Assembly: GCA_024704765.1 (NCBI GenBank)
Contig: JAKMXF010000344.1
Location: forward strand, 139,276-203,275
Direction of reading: 5' to 3'
Source: Oopsacas minuta
Taxonomy: Eukaryota > Porifera > Hexactinellida > Lyssacinosida > Leucopsacidae
Length of the DNA: 64,000 nt
Of the stretch, positions 11,366 to 24,233 are shown one piece after another. The position numbers and the translations under genes were made by a program. Numbering within the stretch: position 1 is the stretch's first letter; every line of letters starts with the position of its first letter. The notes under the pieces were generated by a model that was not told the origin of the DNA, did not search any database, and saw nothing but the letters and a program-made list of their open reading frames with translations.

Positions 11366-13286
11366 CCTAACAATTTCTTATTTTCATGCACTTATAGTTT
11401 CCTCATGGGATTAAACTTTTTGCATAAATGTGCTCAACTGGGATTTTTCCTAGCTTTTAAAAATTTATTATATCAATGAGCACAGTTCAGTAATAAGTAT
11501 CCAAAATAAAATACTAACACAATGAAAGACTATTTCCAGCCAAATTCACCGAAAAATGTCCCAATTAGCCGTTTTAGGGAAACATATGCCTATGGGCGAG
11601 TTTTAAAAAAGTTATTTGGAAAAAGATACTTCTCCGTTCTCTATTAACTGAATACTTGCAGTAATTGTGTCATTTTATGACTTCAAAAGGTGCTGAAATC
11701 TCGATTTAGGTGCAAAATTTGTTAAAACGAGTTGGTAAAATTCACTTGTTCCATTTTGGTACGACGATGCCTCTCGGTCATTATCGGTTGATATGTACAC
11801 TCTGACATTCCTCTGGTTTTTCGTATTAACAAAGTCCTCTGCAATATTATAATCTTTACTAATAGTTTAGTCAAGGTATGTGCCATCTCATCCGTGTTCA
11901 AAGGGGTTATCAGGCCTAATTAGGTTAAGAACCACTGCTCGACTGTATTTATGATTAAATAATTTTGTTAAGAGTTATCATATCAAATTGGATTAGATGT
12001 GTATTGAAGTCTGCTATTTCCTGCGAATTGACTATACTGATTGGGCAAAAGCTTTTAAGATTCTTAAGTTATATTTGAATATGATTCAATTGTGTAATCC
12101 ATGCTATCTACTCACAAGAATTAGCCAACTTTGTAATTTCATTTTTATTTTTTGTTTTAAAGTATTTATAGATCATTTATTGTGTTCACTTTGTTATGGA
12201 AGTTGCTAATTTGGCATTCTACAAAGCCACATATTTATTTATTAATTTTTATCCAAATAAACGCTTAATAGACACATTTTCCACATTCCTGAGATATTAA
12301 CATGCTTGAAAATTTGTTCTACATAACCGTAATACATGTATTCTGTCAAAATGAGTAGTTTCTGTTTAGAATAGAAACTATTAACAAATACTTGGTTCGG
12401 CTCATGTATCCATAGTCCAAAATCTTAAATTTCTTATGGGGCCTTAGGTATAATATGCCTTGATAATTTTCCCACCTTAACTACCCATTTCGTTTCTTGT
12501 CTTTGAACAATGTTCACACTCCGCTTCTGATGCTATCCTGGCATTTCTAGTTCTAGTTAATGTGTGACATCATAGCTCACAAGAAGTATTTCTACGCCCA
12601 AAGTGCAACTATCTGACATTTCTAGTTCTTAAGTGTTCCTTAATGAGTGAATATTTTAGTCCACCCTCCTTCTATTTGTATGTCAGTAATTTTCCTCTTC
12701 ACAAAAATCCCTTTAATCATTTCAAGTTATGATTTGTATGCGACATCATTTGGGCTACCTCAATGCGGTAAATTTTTAGCTTCATTTCAAATGTTTTCTG
12801 ATCGTTCTTTCTATTTATTTTTCTAATTTATAATGGGCATCCTCCCTGTATATTTCTAGCAATTCCTTTAGATTTTGGTTCCCATTCATTCCACTCTATT
12901 GAATTTTGCATCCTAAAATTATGCTCTACAAAAATCAATGAAAAAATGTATTACCAGTTGACAATATCCATGCCAACTACCTTCGAAAGGCATAAAGAGG
13001 ATAATGTAAGTGTCACCTCTCTCAGAATTTGTTGTACCACTGTTTCAATTATCGCATTTTTAGTATATTTAACAAAATTTCCTTCGATTTTGTCAGTCCT
13101 GTTTTCTTTGAATGACCCAGTGGATATTACTCGTATTTGAAAAGTTTGTGGTAATGATTCGTTACTACTATAAGTTCATGAAATCTTTCGAGTTGTATTT
13201 TGGGAAATTTCATTAACACATGAATGTTCCTGAAATAATTTTTAGCTTCTTTGTCTTCGACTTCGTCATTATTTGGGCTTTTCTAG

Positions 13287-13883
<597 letters not shown>

Positions 13884-14062
13884 TGATGTTCTTATTCTAT
13901 TCTTTTTCTTGCCCACATGTCACATTCCAAACCGTTCATAATATGTATGCTATCTAAATAGCTTGTCAATATTAGTACTTATTTCACTGAGTTGACTTAG
14001 GTTACTGTGGGAAATATTCGTACCTTAATGTTAAAATTTTATTATTACTCCAGAATCGATAA

Positions 14063-14208
14063 CAGAGGCGTGGCTAGTTTTTCATCTTTGAAGTTGCCAC
14101 TGGAGTTGTTATCAAACCTTATAGTAACGAGATTGGGTATATCCCTAGTAATTCAAGGGTTGCTGACAGTAACATAGGGTTGCCTGCAACCCTATAGCCA
14201 CGCCTATG
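14063..14208. mobile_element. Small hAT-type MITE (146 bp)
   Basis: Terminal inverted repeats CAGAGGCGTGGCTA (left) and TAGCCACGCCTATG (right), beginning with CAG as hAT ends do. Flanked by ATCGATAA (14055-14062) and GTCGATAC (14209-14216), an 8-bp target duplication with 6 of 8 bases retained. No coding capacity. Inside, the inverted words CCCTAG and AACCCTA recur. Confidence 0.7.
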
Positions 14209-16189
14209 GTCGATACTATTATGCTTAGCCCAACCCTAGGTCCTTCTCGGGGATAAGCTTCATATTACTCAATGTGTCTACCCATAGCATTCTATATACT
14301 AGGGCAATTATGGTCCATTGTACTTTGGGACCAGGGACAGCGATATTTAGTAATGAATTATTTCCTATATTATCACAATTTTACTGGCTGTTGAATTTCA
14401 AACCATATTATAATTCGGTTAAACAAGGGGTTATTAGACTTTGAACAAATTTTGTACCATTTTCTTGTATAATTTTTCTACCAAGGGCTCTGCAAAAATT
14501 ATTTTATAATTTATTTTAAATCAAATGATGATTTTAGATTGATTTTTCGCAGAAATTAGTTGATTTGATCATTGATCTTATCTATCACACTTCTTAAATG
14601 ATTTGATTTAATTTTATTTCAAAACCACTTATCTGCTCATTTTGTATATTCTTTAAACTAGTTTCGTACCAGTTTGAAGAATCTCTGCTCACTCTGATCC
14701 GATAAACGGATAAAGTTTATTTATTTGTATTCAAATACCGTTAATCCGTTATGTAGGTATTTGAATTCATTTTGGCATTTATTATTTCACTCGATGATTA
14801 TCCTTATTCCATTTGGTCGAATTATGGTCATTATTTTACTCTTGAGTCTGTGGCCTACAATAGGTATATTTCCTCTATGGGAAGTTGACTATTTGTTCAC
14901 TGATATTATTTTTCAAATGTTCATTTAATGCATGTAACAATACTAAGATCTGCAGGATATCCGCTCCATCCTAGTTGACCAAATGGGAATATGTACCAAA
15001 GTACTCTTATGTATCCTGTGTACTACTCATGAGGATGTTTTGTATGTGTATTTTGAGCCTTAAAAGTTATTTCTTATTTGAGCAATTATACGTCTACAGT
15101 AACCAGGCATAATTATCTGAACACAACTGAATATACCGATATATATCTTGTGGCTATACAGTGAATATTTAATATGCATACCATAATACACGTGAAAGAA
15201 CCATTGACAGTGTTACTTAATATTATCCTCACCAAACCCTGAAAATTGGTATAATTACGTATTTCTATCCACACTCTGATCATTGAATAGATATAAGCTA
15301 ATTGAATATTTAATTCCAATTGCACAAAATTCAAAGAGATGGAACCTTTCAAATACCATATTTGAATTCTACGGGTCAATTTTACCCTAGTATTAATATT
15401 TTGAAAGGTGTACAGCTAATCATATTGACTGATGTTCCTTGTACAGATGATGTTTAGATGAATGTCAAGATGTTTTGATATTGATTAAAAGAAATACCTA
15501 CGCTCAATGCGCTGCGCAAGTACAATATCAAAGGCCACCAAGACCTGAGTGGTACGTCGTGTTTTATCGCTATTGATGGCTGTTCTTATAAAACACATCG
15601 TAGCGTTTTAATGTAGGCGTAATGGCGATCCTGAAGCATTTAGTAATATGAAGAGGCACTTTCTGACACAAAGTATATAAAGTGCGGTGGAAGATTTTCA
15701 AATTGGCTTAGGTTACAAAATATAATACACCCCACACTTAAATAATACTTTATGCATGAAATCCATTCCGAATCAAGGATGTCGAGAAAGTGGATCCAAG
15801 TAAACTTGATGACAATTTTTGATATCTCCAGAATTTCCACTTTCCATTGTAGATTAACTAGAATTGGTAACATTTTGCCACACTTAGAGTCCCATATATA
15901 CTGTCTCAGGCAAGTGAAACTTAGAATTCTATTCTCCAGGGAAAATACATACAAAGCAACAAAGACATAAATGATAACCTCGCGGAAAGTAATACATATC
16001 ACTGAGTTGGTTTGATTGTTTTAGTAGGAGAATTAATAGCATGTTTGGGATCAGTATTAATTATGTGGATCCTCAAGGTGTGTTACAACTTTTCTCATTG
16101 CTATTAATCTATTTAATGGCTTATACACCGCAAAAATAGGTTACTAAATTCATATTAGAGTTGATTTATGAGTAGAATATTACACAGAA

Positions 16190-16800
16190 TATTATTATAA
16201 TTTCTAATGACTCTGCTTCGAATATCGTCAAGGCATTCGCTAGCAACTTTGAGGATTCATTTCTTGATGAGGTTTATAATGATTTGGAAATTCAAAGTAA
16301 AATTCTGAGATTGAACAAATTGAGCCTGACCTCCTGAATAATGTAGTTAACTGTTGTTGATGGTTGCTTAAGTGAATATCTTTTGACATCATCTGAGGCG
16401 CGCATCCCTATTACAATTATGGAATCCTTGCTTTTGCCAGATTCCCCTATAGGCAGTGAAAGAATTAGGCAACCTCATTAAGTACAAATAGTACTGTAAA
16501 TCAGATAATTTCCAAGACAAGGAGACTTGTTAACTCAGCCAAGAAGTCAGCTAGAGTTTGTCAGTTACTTCTCTAGGCCAAAACAAGTCTATCAGCTATG
16601 AATGATACAAGGTGGAACTGTATATATCTGATGTTACAATCAATAATTAAAGAATAAGATGATGGGAGTCTAGATGAAATTGACCAGGCTTGTGCAAAGA
16701 CCTGAAGAATGACACCTGAATTAAAAAGATCAAATGATACGAGCAATGGAAGTACATTGCGCTTATATCGCGCATGGAATATAAACAATTCGTGACTGGA
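16190..16800 (+). pseudogene. hAT transposase relic
   Basis: Scattered frames carry hAT-like strings. SAMNDTRWNCIYLMLQSIIK (about 16590-16650) corresponds to the family block L-x-D-x-T-R-W-N-S-T-Y-L-M-L. Upstream is ASNIVKAFASNFEDSFLDE, resembling the D-N-A-S-N-M block. Many stops and frame changes. No terminal repeats were identified, though a hAT-like end, CCTGGCGCCGCTACTG, lies at 17401-17416. Confidence 0.45.
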
Positions 16801-17379
16801 CAATTTGTTACAGATGCATTATAATCAATTTCTTATCAACTGTGATGAGCGTTTATTCATTTAACTAATCTCCTACTTATCATATTGTAAAAACCATAAA
16901 TTTTGAATCGATATTGTATTCATATTATAAAGTATTATCTAATAAATTTGTGTAAGACGTGAATAAATACTGATTGAATGATAATAATAATAAGTATATT
17001 CTGCTCTGTTTTTGAAACTTTGGAAATGTTACAATTTTGAATGGACAAATGAATCTACTTTTGAATGAACAATCGACACACTTCCATGCGATACAAATAA
17101 ACAATGTAAATTCAGTACATTCAAGATATTCCAAATTTAGCATATTTGTGCTCCATGCTCGATCGCTTGCACCATTCCTATTACCACCGCTGAACGATGA
17201 GAGGTTGGGAAATTTAGGTACATTGTCTATTAGCAGGGAAATGACTTCCTAATTAGATATGGAAGACGTCGTTAAACAATTCTTTCAGTTATCTAATCGT
17301 AGAATTGTACTATAGTATAGCTCTGTGGCAGATACATTTAAATCAATGTGTGCCCTCCTGAAATTTCTCTAAGCCTCCA

Positions 17380-19080
17380 GAGCCCCCCTGACAATAAGTC
17401 CTGGCGCCGCTACTGCCTGACAGCTCCTCTTGGTCTTCAACTTATATCGCCACGCCTGCAAAGGAGTACTAAACTATAGACATAGACAATTTGACAGAAA
17501 CAGAGACAAAACGTACTTTGACTTGCAGCCATAATTTTTAGCTGTGTTTGAGAATGACGCGGTTTCCATAGAAGGTTGCTCCTGCGAGCACTCGCTACTA
17601 TCTCCGTAAGACTGAACAGCAGCTCCACCTAGACGTCGACGTTGGCGCCAAGATGTACACCTTCGGCAGAGGTGCAATAATCGGTAGCTTGGCTTCGTTC
17701 CGCGCCCAAAATTTGCCGACGTAGGTGTCCATCTTCATGAAAAACCTCATCAATTCGGACACGAAACTGTCGTACGCTCCCGTCTAGGCCGTTGACGCTT
17801 TTCTTGAGGGGAGGCAGAGTGCCGGCACCGGATGTGCTACATGAACCCGATTCCTGAGTTAAGGAGCTCCCTGTACTCAGCGTTATCCTTGAAGAAGTAG
17901 CACTGCCTTGGATCAAGAAGGGCCACGATCTTGTAGAACGGGTCAAGTCAAGGATCACTAAACCTCGCAGCGACGACATTACTGAATGTCCTGCATAAAT
18001 CAGAGCAGTCAACTGCAAGTTTTTTGGCGAGAATTTCGAGACCGCAGGTCAACAACCCTGAAGTCGACGATCCCTTCTCTTGCAAATTCCCATTAATTAC
18101 AACAATAAATGAGATCATCGTTTATATCGAATTCCACCCGCTCGTTCAGCGCCATGATGTTGGATAGTCCGTGTGTTACATCTCTTCGCTCAGGGAGGAG
18201 TTTTTTACACAGATACACCATTTCCTTCCTTTGTCAATCAATGACAATATTTTAGAGCTACTGTCCCTTGTAGTGCGATCTTCCTTCCAGATTCCTTTAA
18301 TGGTTGGCACAGTGGTAGTAAAACAGCAACAGACCATTTTCTCTCAAAGCCGCGGGAAGCGCGCCCTCACCCGCTGCCAGCAATTTCTTGGACACTTCCG
18401 CAAAGTCGCACTCGGTTGGTAGGAGAGCCACCAAATATTCGTCATTGCCATCTGGACAACTCCATCCCTACCACGTCCTACTTGTTTTTAGCTCAGTGTG
18501 CTTGCAATATTCATCAGACTAGTCATCAACGCAGTTCAACTCCATTCATTACGACAGGCCTTCAGCATGGTAAAATCGTTGTCCTTCTCTAAACGTACCA
18601 GTTTGCTTCCCAACTTCCACTTTATTATTGTGGATAGCAAGACTTGGGCGTACCTCCAGGCGTTATAGATACCACAAAAGCAGTAGCAGTGCAGCGCTAC
18701 CTCCCTACAGCATCATATGGCATATGATGCCTCTGAAACTCAACCTCCGTCGTGAACCCCACCCGTCCATGGTGAGTGCCACGAACCAAGAACTGATGAT
18801 GAGTTACTTCAGGGGTAATGGAGCCTTGCTTTCGCTTTGCGCTTTGAAGACTTGCTTGATGTTGGGCTGGTTCAGCAACACTTTGGCCGTAAATTCCACG
18901 TAGACCCTGCTGCAGTCTGACGGGTTCTCGGGATACAGATGACGGAAGAGATTCCCTTTCATCCTTGACGTCACCGATTGCAGCTTCTGTCACACGTTGC
19001 ACTTCACTATCTGTCAATCCCCAGTCTCCACGAGACCAAAATAATTTGGGTCCACTCGACATACTCAGTAAAAGGCAACT
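17380..19080 (-). pseudogene. Degraded BED-finger hAT transposase, unusually GC-rich
   Basis: Reading from high to low coordinates: a BED-type zinc finger with VKCNV(C)QKLQSVTS and KGNLFRHLYPEN (about 19010-18930), then VALTMDGWGSRRRLSFRG (about 18780), which matches the hAT block with D-G-W-T-S, then much later DPFYKIVALLDPRQCYFF (about 17930-17880), the hAT C-terminal block preceding the dimerisation region. Several stops and frame changes separate the blocks. Composition is distinctly richer in G+C than the flanking AT-rich DNA. No matching pair of ends was found, although CCTGGCGCCGC at 17401-17411 resembles the end of the hAT element at 35749-38486. Confidence 0.6.
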
Positions 19081-19258
19081 ACTTAGCAATACATGAAAAA
19101 TGGTGGCAAATAACAAATGATAAATATCAAAAGATGAAACTGACACAGCATCAATGAACATTCAAGTGATATATCTCATATCATATACGGCTATATACAT
19201 CAAAAGGAGATATGTGATATGATGAGGATTGATTTATATCGTTCTGAAATAATATATA

Positions 19259-20563
19259 CAGGGTAGCCAATAAGTTCTGACCCAAATTAAATACCTGCCA
19301 TAATGTAAGATATGTAAGTATTCGCTATTTCTAATGAATTATATCTTGGGTAGACAATTTATCCACCATCATCTAACACCTTGATTGCATATTAGCCCAC
19401 ACGAGAGTTTTCTCATAACGAATCAGGAAATAGCAGCAATAATTGAACTATTTTCTAATGGAAAACGTCCAGGAGAAATTTTGAAACTGCTCCATATCCC
19501 TAAATCGAGAAGGAAAATTATTGACCACACTATCCAACGTTACAATAAGACTGGGGGCATAAAAAATATGCCAAGAAGCGGTCGACCAAAGACGGTAACA
19601 ACTCCAGGGCTGAAAAAAGTTGTGATCTATAGAATACGGCGAAATCCTCGACGATCTCTCCGGAAATGACCTCTGAGCTCAAAGTTTCACATGGATCGAT
19701 GCAAAACCTTGTACAAACGACATGCCCCTCAAATCTCTTAAAAGAAGAACAGTTCACTTCCTTTCTCAGAAAATTGTGAAAAAGAGACTTGCCAGAAGTA
19801 AGGGCATGCTGACACGGCTCACAACTCACCTCTTGGAAAATATCATATTTTCTGACGAGAAATTAATCACCATAGAAAATGCGACTAATAAGCAGAATGA
19901 TCGAATATTAGCCCATACGTCTTCGAGCATCACAGAAAAGCATCTGTATGTCAAGCGGACTCAAAAACCTCAGTCGGTGATGTTTTGTGCCGGAATCTCA
20001 GCTAAAGGCCGTACTCCATTGGTTTTTCTCCCAGTAGGGGTAAAAGTAAATCCGTCAACATATCAAAAGTTGATCTGGAGCCTGTGGTGAAAGATTTGAG
20101 CAAAACGATGTTTAACAAAGAGCCATTTCTATTCCAGCAAGACAGCACACCGACTCACACATCAAACATCTCCCAAAATTGGTTGCGAGAAAACATTCTG
20201 GATTTCATTACCAAGGAGGAATGGTCTCCATCAAGCCTAGATTTGAACCCAATGGACTTCTCAATCTGGTCCATATTGGCGAAAAATGTCTGTGCAAAGT
20301 CACATTCAAGTATGGAAGCTCTGAATATGTCTTTGCATCGTGAGTGGGAAAAAATCCACAGGATAACCTACGATCCGCCGTTGAGGCGTTCCCCCAACGT
20401 TTGAAGAGGGTAGTCGAAAAGAATGGCGGTTAGATCCAGTAGCTACTATCGAATGTATTGATATAGTTATTCAATAGAAATGGAATAAATCTCAGTGAAT
20501 ATAGTTTGATATTTTTGGAATTGTGAATTTTTATCAATGGGTCAGAAATTCTTGGCCACCCTG
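19259..20563 (+). mobile_element. maT/Tc1-like element (DD37D), complete ends
   Basis: The left end CAGGGTAGCCAATAAGTTCT (19259-19278) continues with GACCCA; the right end, inverted, reads CAGGGTGGCCAAGAATTTCT and GACCCA. That is about 26 bp of terminal inverted repeat with four mismatches. TA flanks both ends (19257-19258 and 20564-20565), as expected for this superfamily. Length 1305 bp, normal for Tc1/maT elements. Confidence 0.88.
19385..20404 (+). pseudogene. maT-like DD37D transposase, two frameshifts
   Basis: The N-terminal part (from about 19410) has a paired-like helix-turn-helix: KRPGEILKLLHI then an arginine-rich SGRPKT hinge. The frame changes near 19700 and again near 20080. Catalytic blocks are NIIFSDEKL (first Asp), LFQQDSTPTHTS (second Asp) and LDLNPMDFSIWSIL (third Asp). 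The distance between second and third Asp is 37 residues, i.e. DD37D, the spacing of maT elements rather than DD34E of classical Tc1. Only the two shifts and a stop near 19667 obviously disable it. Confidence 0.8.
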
Positions 20564-21991
20564 TATATATAATCTATCATTTATCATATGGCATGAATAT
20601 TCAAAGCCCTGTTTGTGGGAGTAGAGAACGTTATTTTTTATTCATAACACAACTTGGTTGGATCTTTGTATATGTGAATACAAATTGGACGATCTTCACA
20701 TTGTATACGAATTCAACTAATCTCCAAAAATGTTGCTAAACTCACTGTTAAACCTTTGGATCATAATACTACAATCAATTTAGAGATGCCATTAACAAAA
20801 TACCCAAATCTCTTTTCTACAAATTAACACCAGAAATTTCGAATGATCAATTCCTAACTTGATAAATTATCAGATCTTTGGAATTAATTTAGTCATTTAT
20901 AAAAGGAAGCTACTTTGATGAATAATCTTATTGATTTTTATCCTAATATTTTATGTATTGTCAATTTAGCTATTAAATGCTTTGTTACATTTTTCTATTG
21001 GCAATAATTTTCTTCTTAACTTAGAATTTATATATTTATTATTTTTTATTGATTTAAGATAATACATAAAGAAATTTGATGATTTATTTTTACCAGTTAC
21101 AAAGTCAATGATTTGATTTTGACTGATCAGATCCGGGACAGTCAAAGTAATATTTCAACAACCGTTACCCTTGGCTAATCCATGTGCCCCCTTTCGATCC
21201 CTCTTTATGAGTTTTCCAGCACCCGCCTAAGCAGAAGATGCAAATTTTGCTTAGCGAAAACTATCCAGGATAATGCTACAAATGTATAATGGTTTGGTTG
21301 TAATAACCCATGATATTGTTTGGCTCCAAACTTATTGAGCACCCCTCTATCAAAAATGTATGACGAATTGAAGTCATCAGATTGCATACTAGAAAATTTC
21401 CCGTCAAAAATGGCCCTTTGCAAGCGCTGTAGAGCAAATTATTGAATATACGATTACAATTTTATTACAATGGGATTTCAGGATGCTTATATTCATGATA
21501 TCAAACTTTAGTGATGATAAAGTTCTAGGGATTCAACAGTCACTCCTGATGGCATATCTTCTAAATATTCACTAATAACTTGATAACCATCTACGTTATA
21601 GCCAAACAATCATACATACAGATAGTATATACCCATCTTCCCATAGCCTGATAATACTTGTTGATATTATATCTCCCAAGAATTTAGTGCAGTCATTAAC
21701 AAGTCAACATATGTGAATTTTCTATATTGAGTCATAATCATTAGAGATATCATTTTATAATGTAATATCAGGGTGTGAGAATGTTGGTTATTTATAGTGT
21801 ATAATTGTGTATGTAAGATGATTTTACCATGACTTTAAAGGTGGTCTAGGAATTGGCGAATATTGGCTAATGTTTCTCCATGGTCACTACTATAACTCTA
21901 GTAGGTTTGAAATTTATGTTTACAAAATTTGATATATTTATGGAAACATCCTGGCATCCCATTGCAAAAATTTCCTATTCATATCTACGAT

Positions 21992-22061
21992 AATTGACAC
22001 TTCACTGAGCTTTTAATTGGGGCATTTTTGCCCCAATTGGAAGCTCTGTGACGTGTTAATT
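21992..22061. repeat. 70-nt near-perfect hairpin in PKC intron 2
   Basis: Bases 21992-22024 pair with 22061-22029 around a TTTT loop (22025-22028). The 33-position stem has two mismatches (22001/22052 and 22006/22047) and three positions that pair only as G-U in RNA. The core AATTGGGGCA / TGCCCCAATT is perfect. Pairing stops abruptly outside 21992 and 22061. No coding signal. It could be a tiny foldback element or an intronic structured RNA; the stem length is in the range of microRNA precursors, but the loop is very short. Confidence 0.7.
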
Positions 22062-23049
22062 TTGTGAGGCCATTTCGTCCTAAAATATTTGTAGATATGC
22101 GTTCTGTATATAGTTTAATATCGCTAATACATTTGGTCATGCAAAGGTGTAACATTCTGATACTATCGGAAATGATTCCTTGTTATATAACCCTCTCTCT
22201 GGTCAAAGTTTTTTATGGACTATCATTGCCTTAGTATATAGAATGCTATGGTCAAATATTTACTTTCCAACACATAAACAAATATTCATTCAAATTTTGG
22301 ATTCTGATTTACTTACATTAATCTCATATCGTTATTCGTACCCTGTTTCTATCTTCGCAAATACAATTTTGTATCTTATTTTATTTTTGTTCCTCTTCTT
22401 TTACACTGTGTTGAATCATGATGCAATATTTGAAAGTTTGACCCCTCTATTTATCAAATGGGATGCCTGTATTCAATTGCACACTGTCTAACATCTATAA
22501 CTATGCTATTATTAGTTTTTGGTGAAAATATAAATACTTTAAGCCAAAATGTCTGAATTCAGTACTTGATAAATTTACTGTACTTATATCCTGAATAAGA
22601 GAGGAATCGTAAAATGAGAAACTAACACAGTATTTCATAACACTCTAACATAACAATAATGAACAATCTCTACAATAGTGTATTTGTCAGGTCAATTATT
22701 GGGGGTAACTCCCGCACAGCTGGGAACCAGTGGGCTGAAGCATTGTTTCATAAGTAAAAATTTTCCATTGTTTTCTCCAAGTATTTAGCTCATGATATTC
22801 AGCTCGATTAGTTAATCTATGCTGTAATTATGATTATTGCCGTGAACTTTCTATTACGGTATAAGTGATTTTCGTATCCTTCGGCTGTATATATATATAT
22901 TGTCTAAGTTTTATACCACGTGCATAACGATATATCTCTAGTGAATAAGATTATAATCCATATTATTCGTCATATTACTACAATATACTTGAGGCATTCA
23001 ATATGTTCCAAACCCATTACTAAAATAATGATAAGATCATATTTATATA

Positions 23050-23690
23050 TATATGATTTCATGGTATGCTTCAAATATTCGCTCTTCTGCGGGTATGTCT
23101 TTAAGCGTCTTATGAAGCTCATGTCCGAGCGCAAGTCTTGTGTCCAAAACCTTACGTGCCAAGTACTTTTTGACCAAACTGAAAAGCAAAAATCACATGG
23201 TGATAGATCAGGACTATATGGAAGATGGGAGAACTCAGCCATTCCCATTTCAAAAACTATTTCACCGAAAATCTGTATGTGAGTTAGGGCATATCGTGCA
23301 CTATTCGGATCGCTTTGGACCCACGACTTGGTTTCTTCGAATAGTAATGATTCTCTACCTGCGTGAAACATTCCTCTACGTAAATTGTCAGGTCATTGTA
23401 CGCTTCTTTAGAACACAAACGGAAACTACTATCCGATGAAGCGTCAAAGAATATACAGTATAGAAAATGTCATTAACACTGCCATTTGAGATATCGAGAT
23501 ATTGAGCAACCTCAGGGATGGTTGAGTGGGGATCGCTTTCTACAATATTCTTGACCATATCGATGGTATATGGCGTGATAACGGAAATAGGGCGTCCGAA
23601 CTTTGCCTCATCTTCCAAGCTCTCCGAACCGTCCCTTAACCTCTTGGCCCATTCTTTCACACATAAGTACTAAAGACCATCATCCGAATA
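23050..23690 (-). pseudogene. mariner transposase relic
   Basis: Minus-strand frames contain KEWAKRLRDGSESLEDEAKF and GRPISV (the end of the N-terminal helix-turn-helix region, W-x-x-R-F-x-x-G with D-D-x-R-x-G-R-P in mariners), VAQYLDISNGSVNDI (second helix-turn-helix) and, further on, HLPYSPDLSPCDF, the third catalytic Asp block. The middle, with the first and second Asp blocks, is shortened or scrambled. No terminal repeats found. Old and dead. Confidence 0.6.
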
Positions 23691-24233
23691 TGATTTCAAC
23701 TTCTGTTCATGCATATACATCAGTGTTTCACCAAGCCTTGTACAGAACTTTATTACCGCCCTCTGTTCGAATTTGAAATTAAAGTCTGGGAAGCCATATT
23801 ATCAAATAGGCTATATAATGTACTATGCAAGAGTTTGTGATATTGACATAATAATAACCCGAATTGCTAATTTAAACTGTATTTCATAGATAAAGGAGTG
23901 GGTAAACATGTATATACACGAATTAGAAAATGAATACATAATTGTGCAACTATAATATAGGACCTGGAACTTATTGAGAGCCCTAAGTGTAATTTGATGC
24001 AAACAATAATAATCTAGGAGTATCAGGCCCCTTACTTTCTTTTCAATATTAATTCGTTCAGATAATACACTCTGGATAAGGATTAGGAATATTTGCAGTC
24101 CCCTTGTGTACTTATTAACGAGACTCACCTGTATTGCAAATGACTACATGATGCTAAGGTATAATTTGGTTCATTTACAGTATGATACTTAAATAAATTG
24201 TTGTCTACAGATCGAATTAATTGATGGCTGCCA

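Larger units (their letters stand above)
6082..13286 (+). other. PKC intron 1 (7.2 kb)
   Basis: GT at 6082-6083 and AG at 13285-13286, phase 0. The direct join gives about 63 residues between the C1B domain and the kinase start, close to the hinge length of PKC delta, so no exon need be missing. The intron holds a large palindrome (about 6960-8140), a transposase relic (9518-9975) and a small inverted-repeat element (11108-11365). The stretches 6090-6950, 8150-9510, 9980-11100 and 11370-13280 show no gene. One somewhat GC-richer patch at 8690-9090 has short open frames without recognisable motifs. Confidence 0.75.

Noticed and set aside
15480-15630. Possible inverted repeat around CCTACGCTCAATG and TGTAGGCGTA
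   Set aside because: The match is short and does not extend; not distinguishable from chance.
22180-22491. 103-residue hydrophobic open frame in PKC intron 2
   Set aside because: Composition is what translated AT-rich noncoding DNA gives (Ile, Leu, Phe, Tyr); no motif or splice signal.
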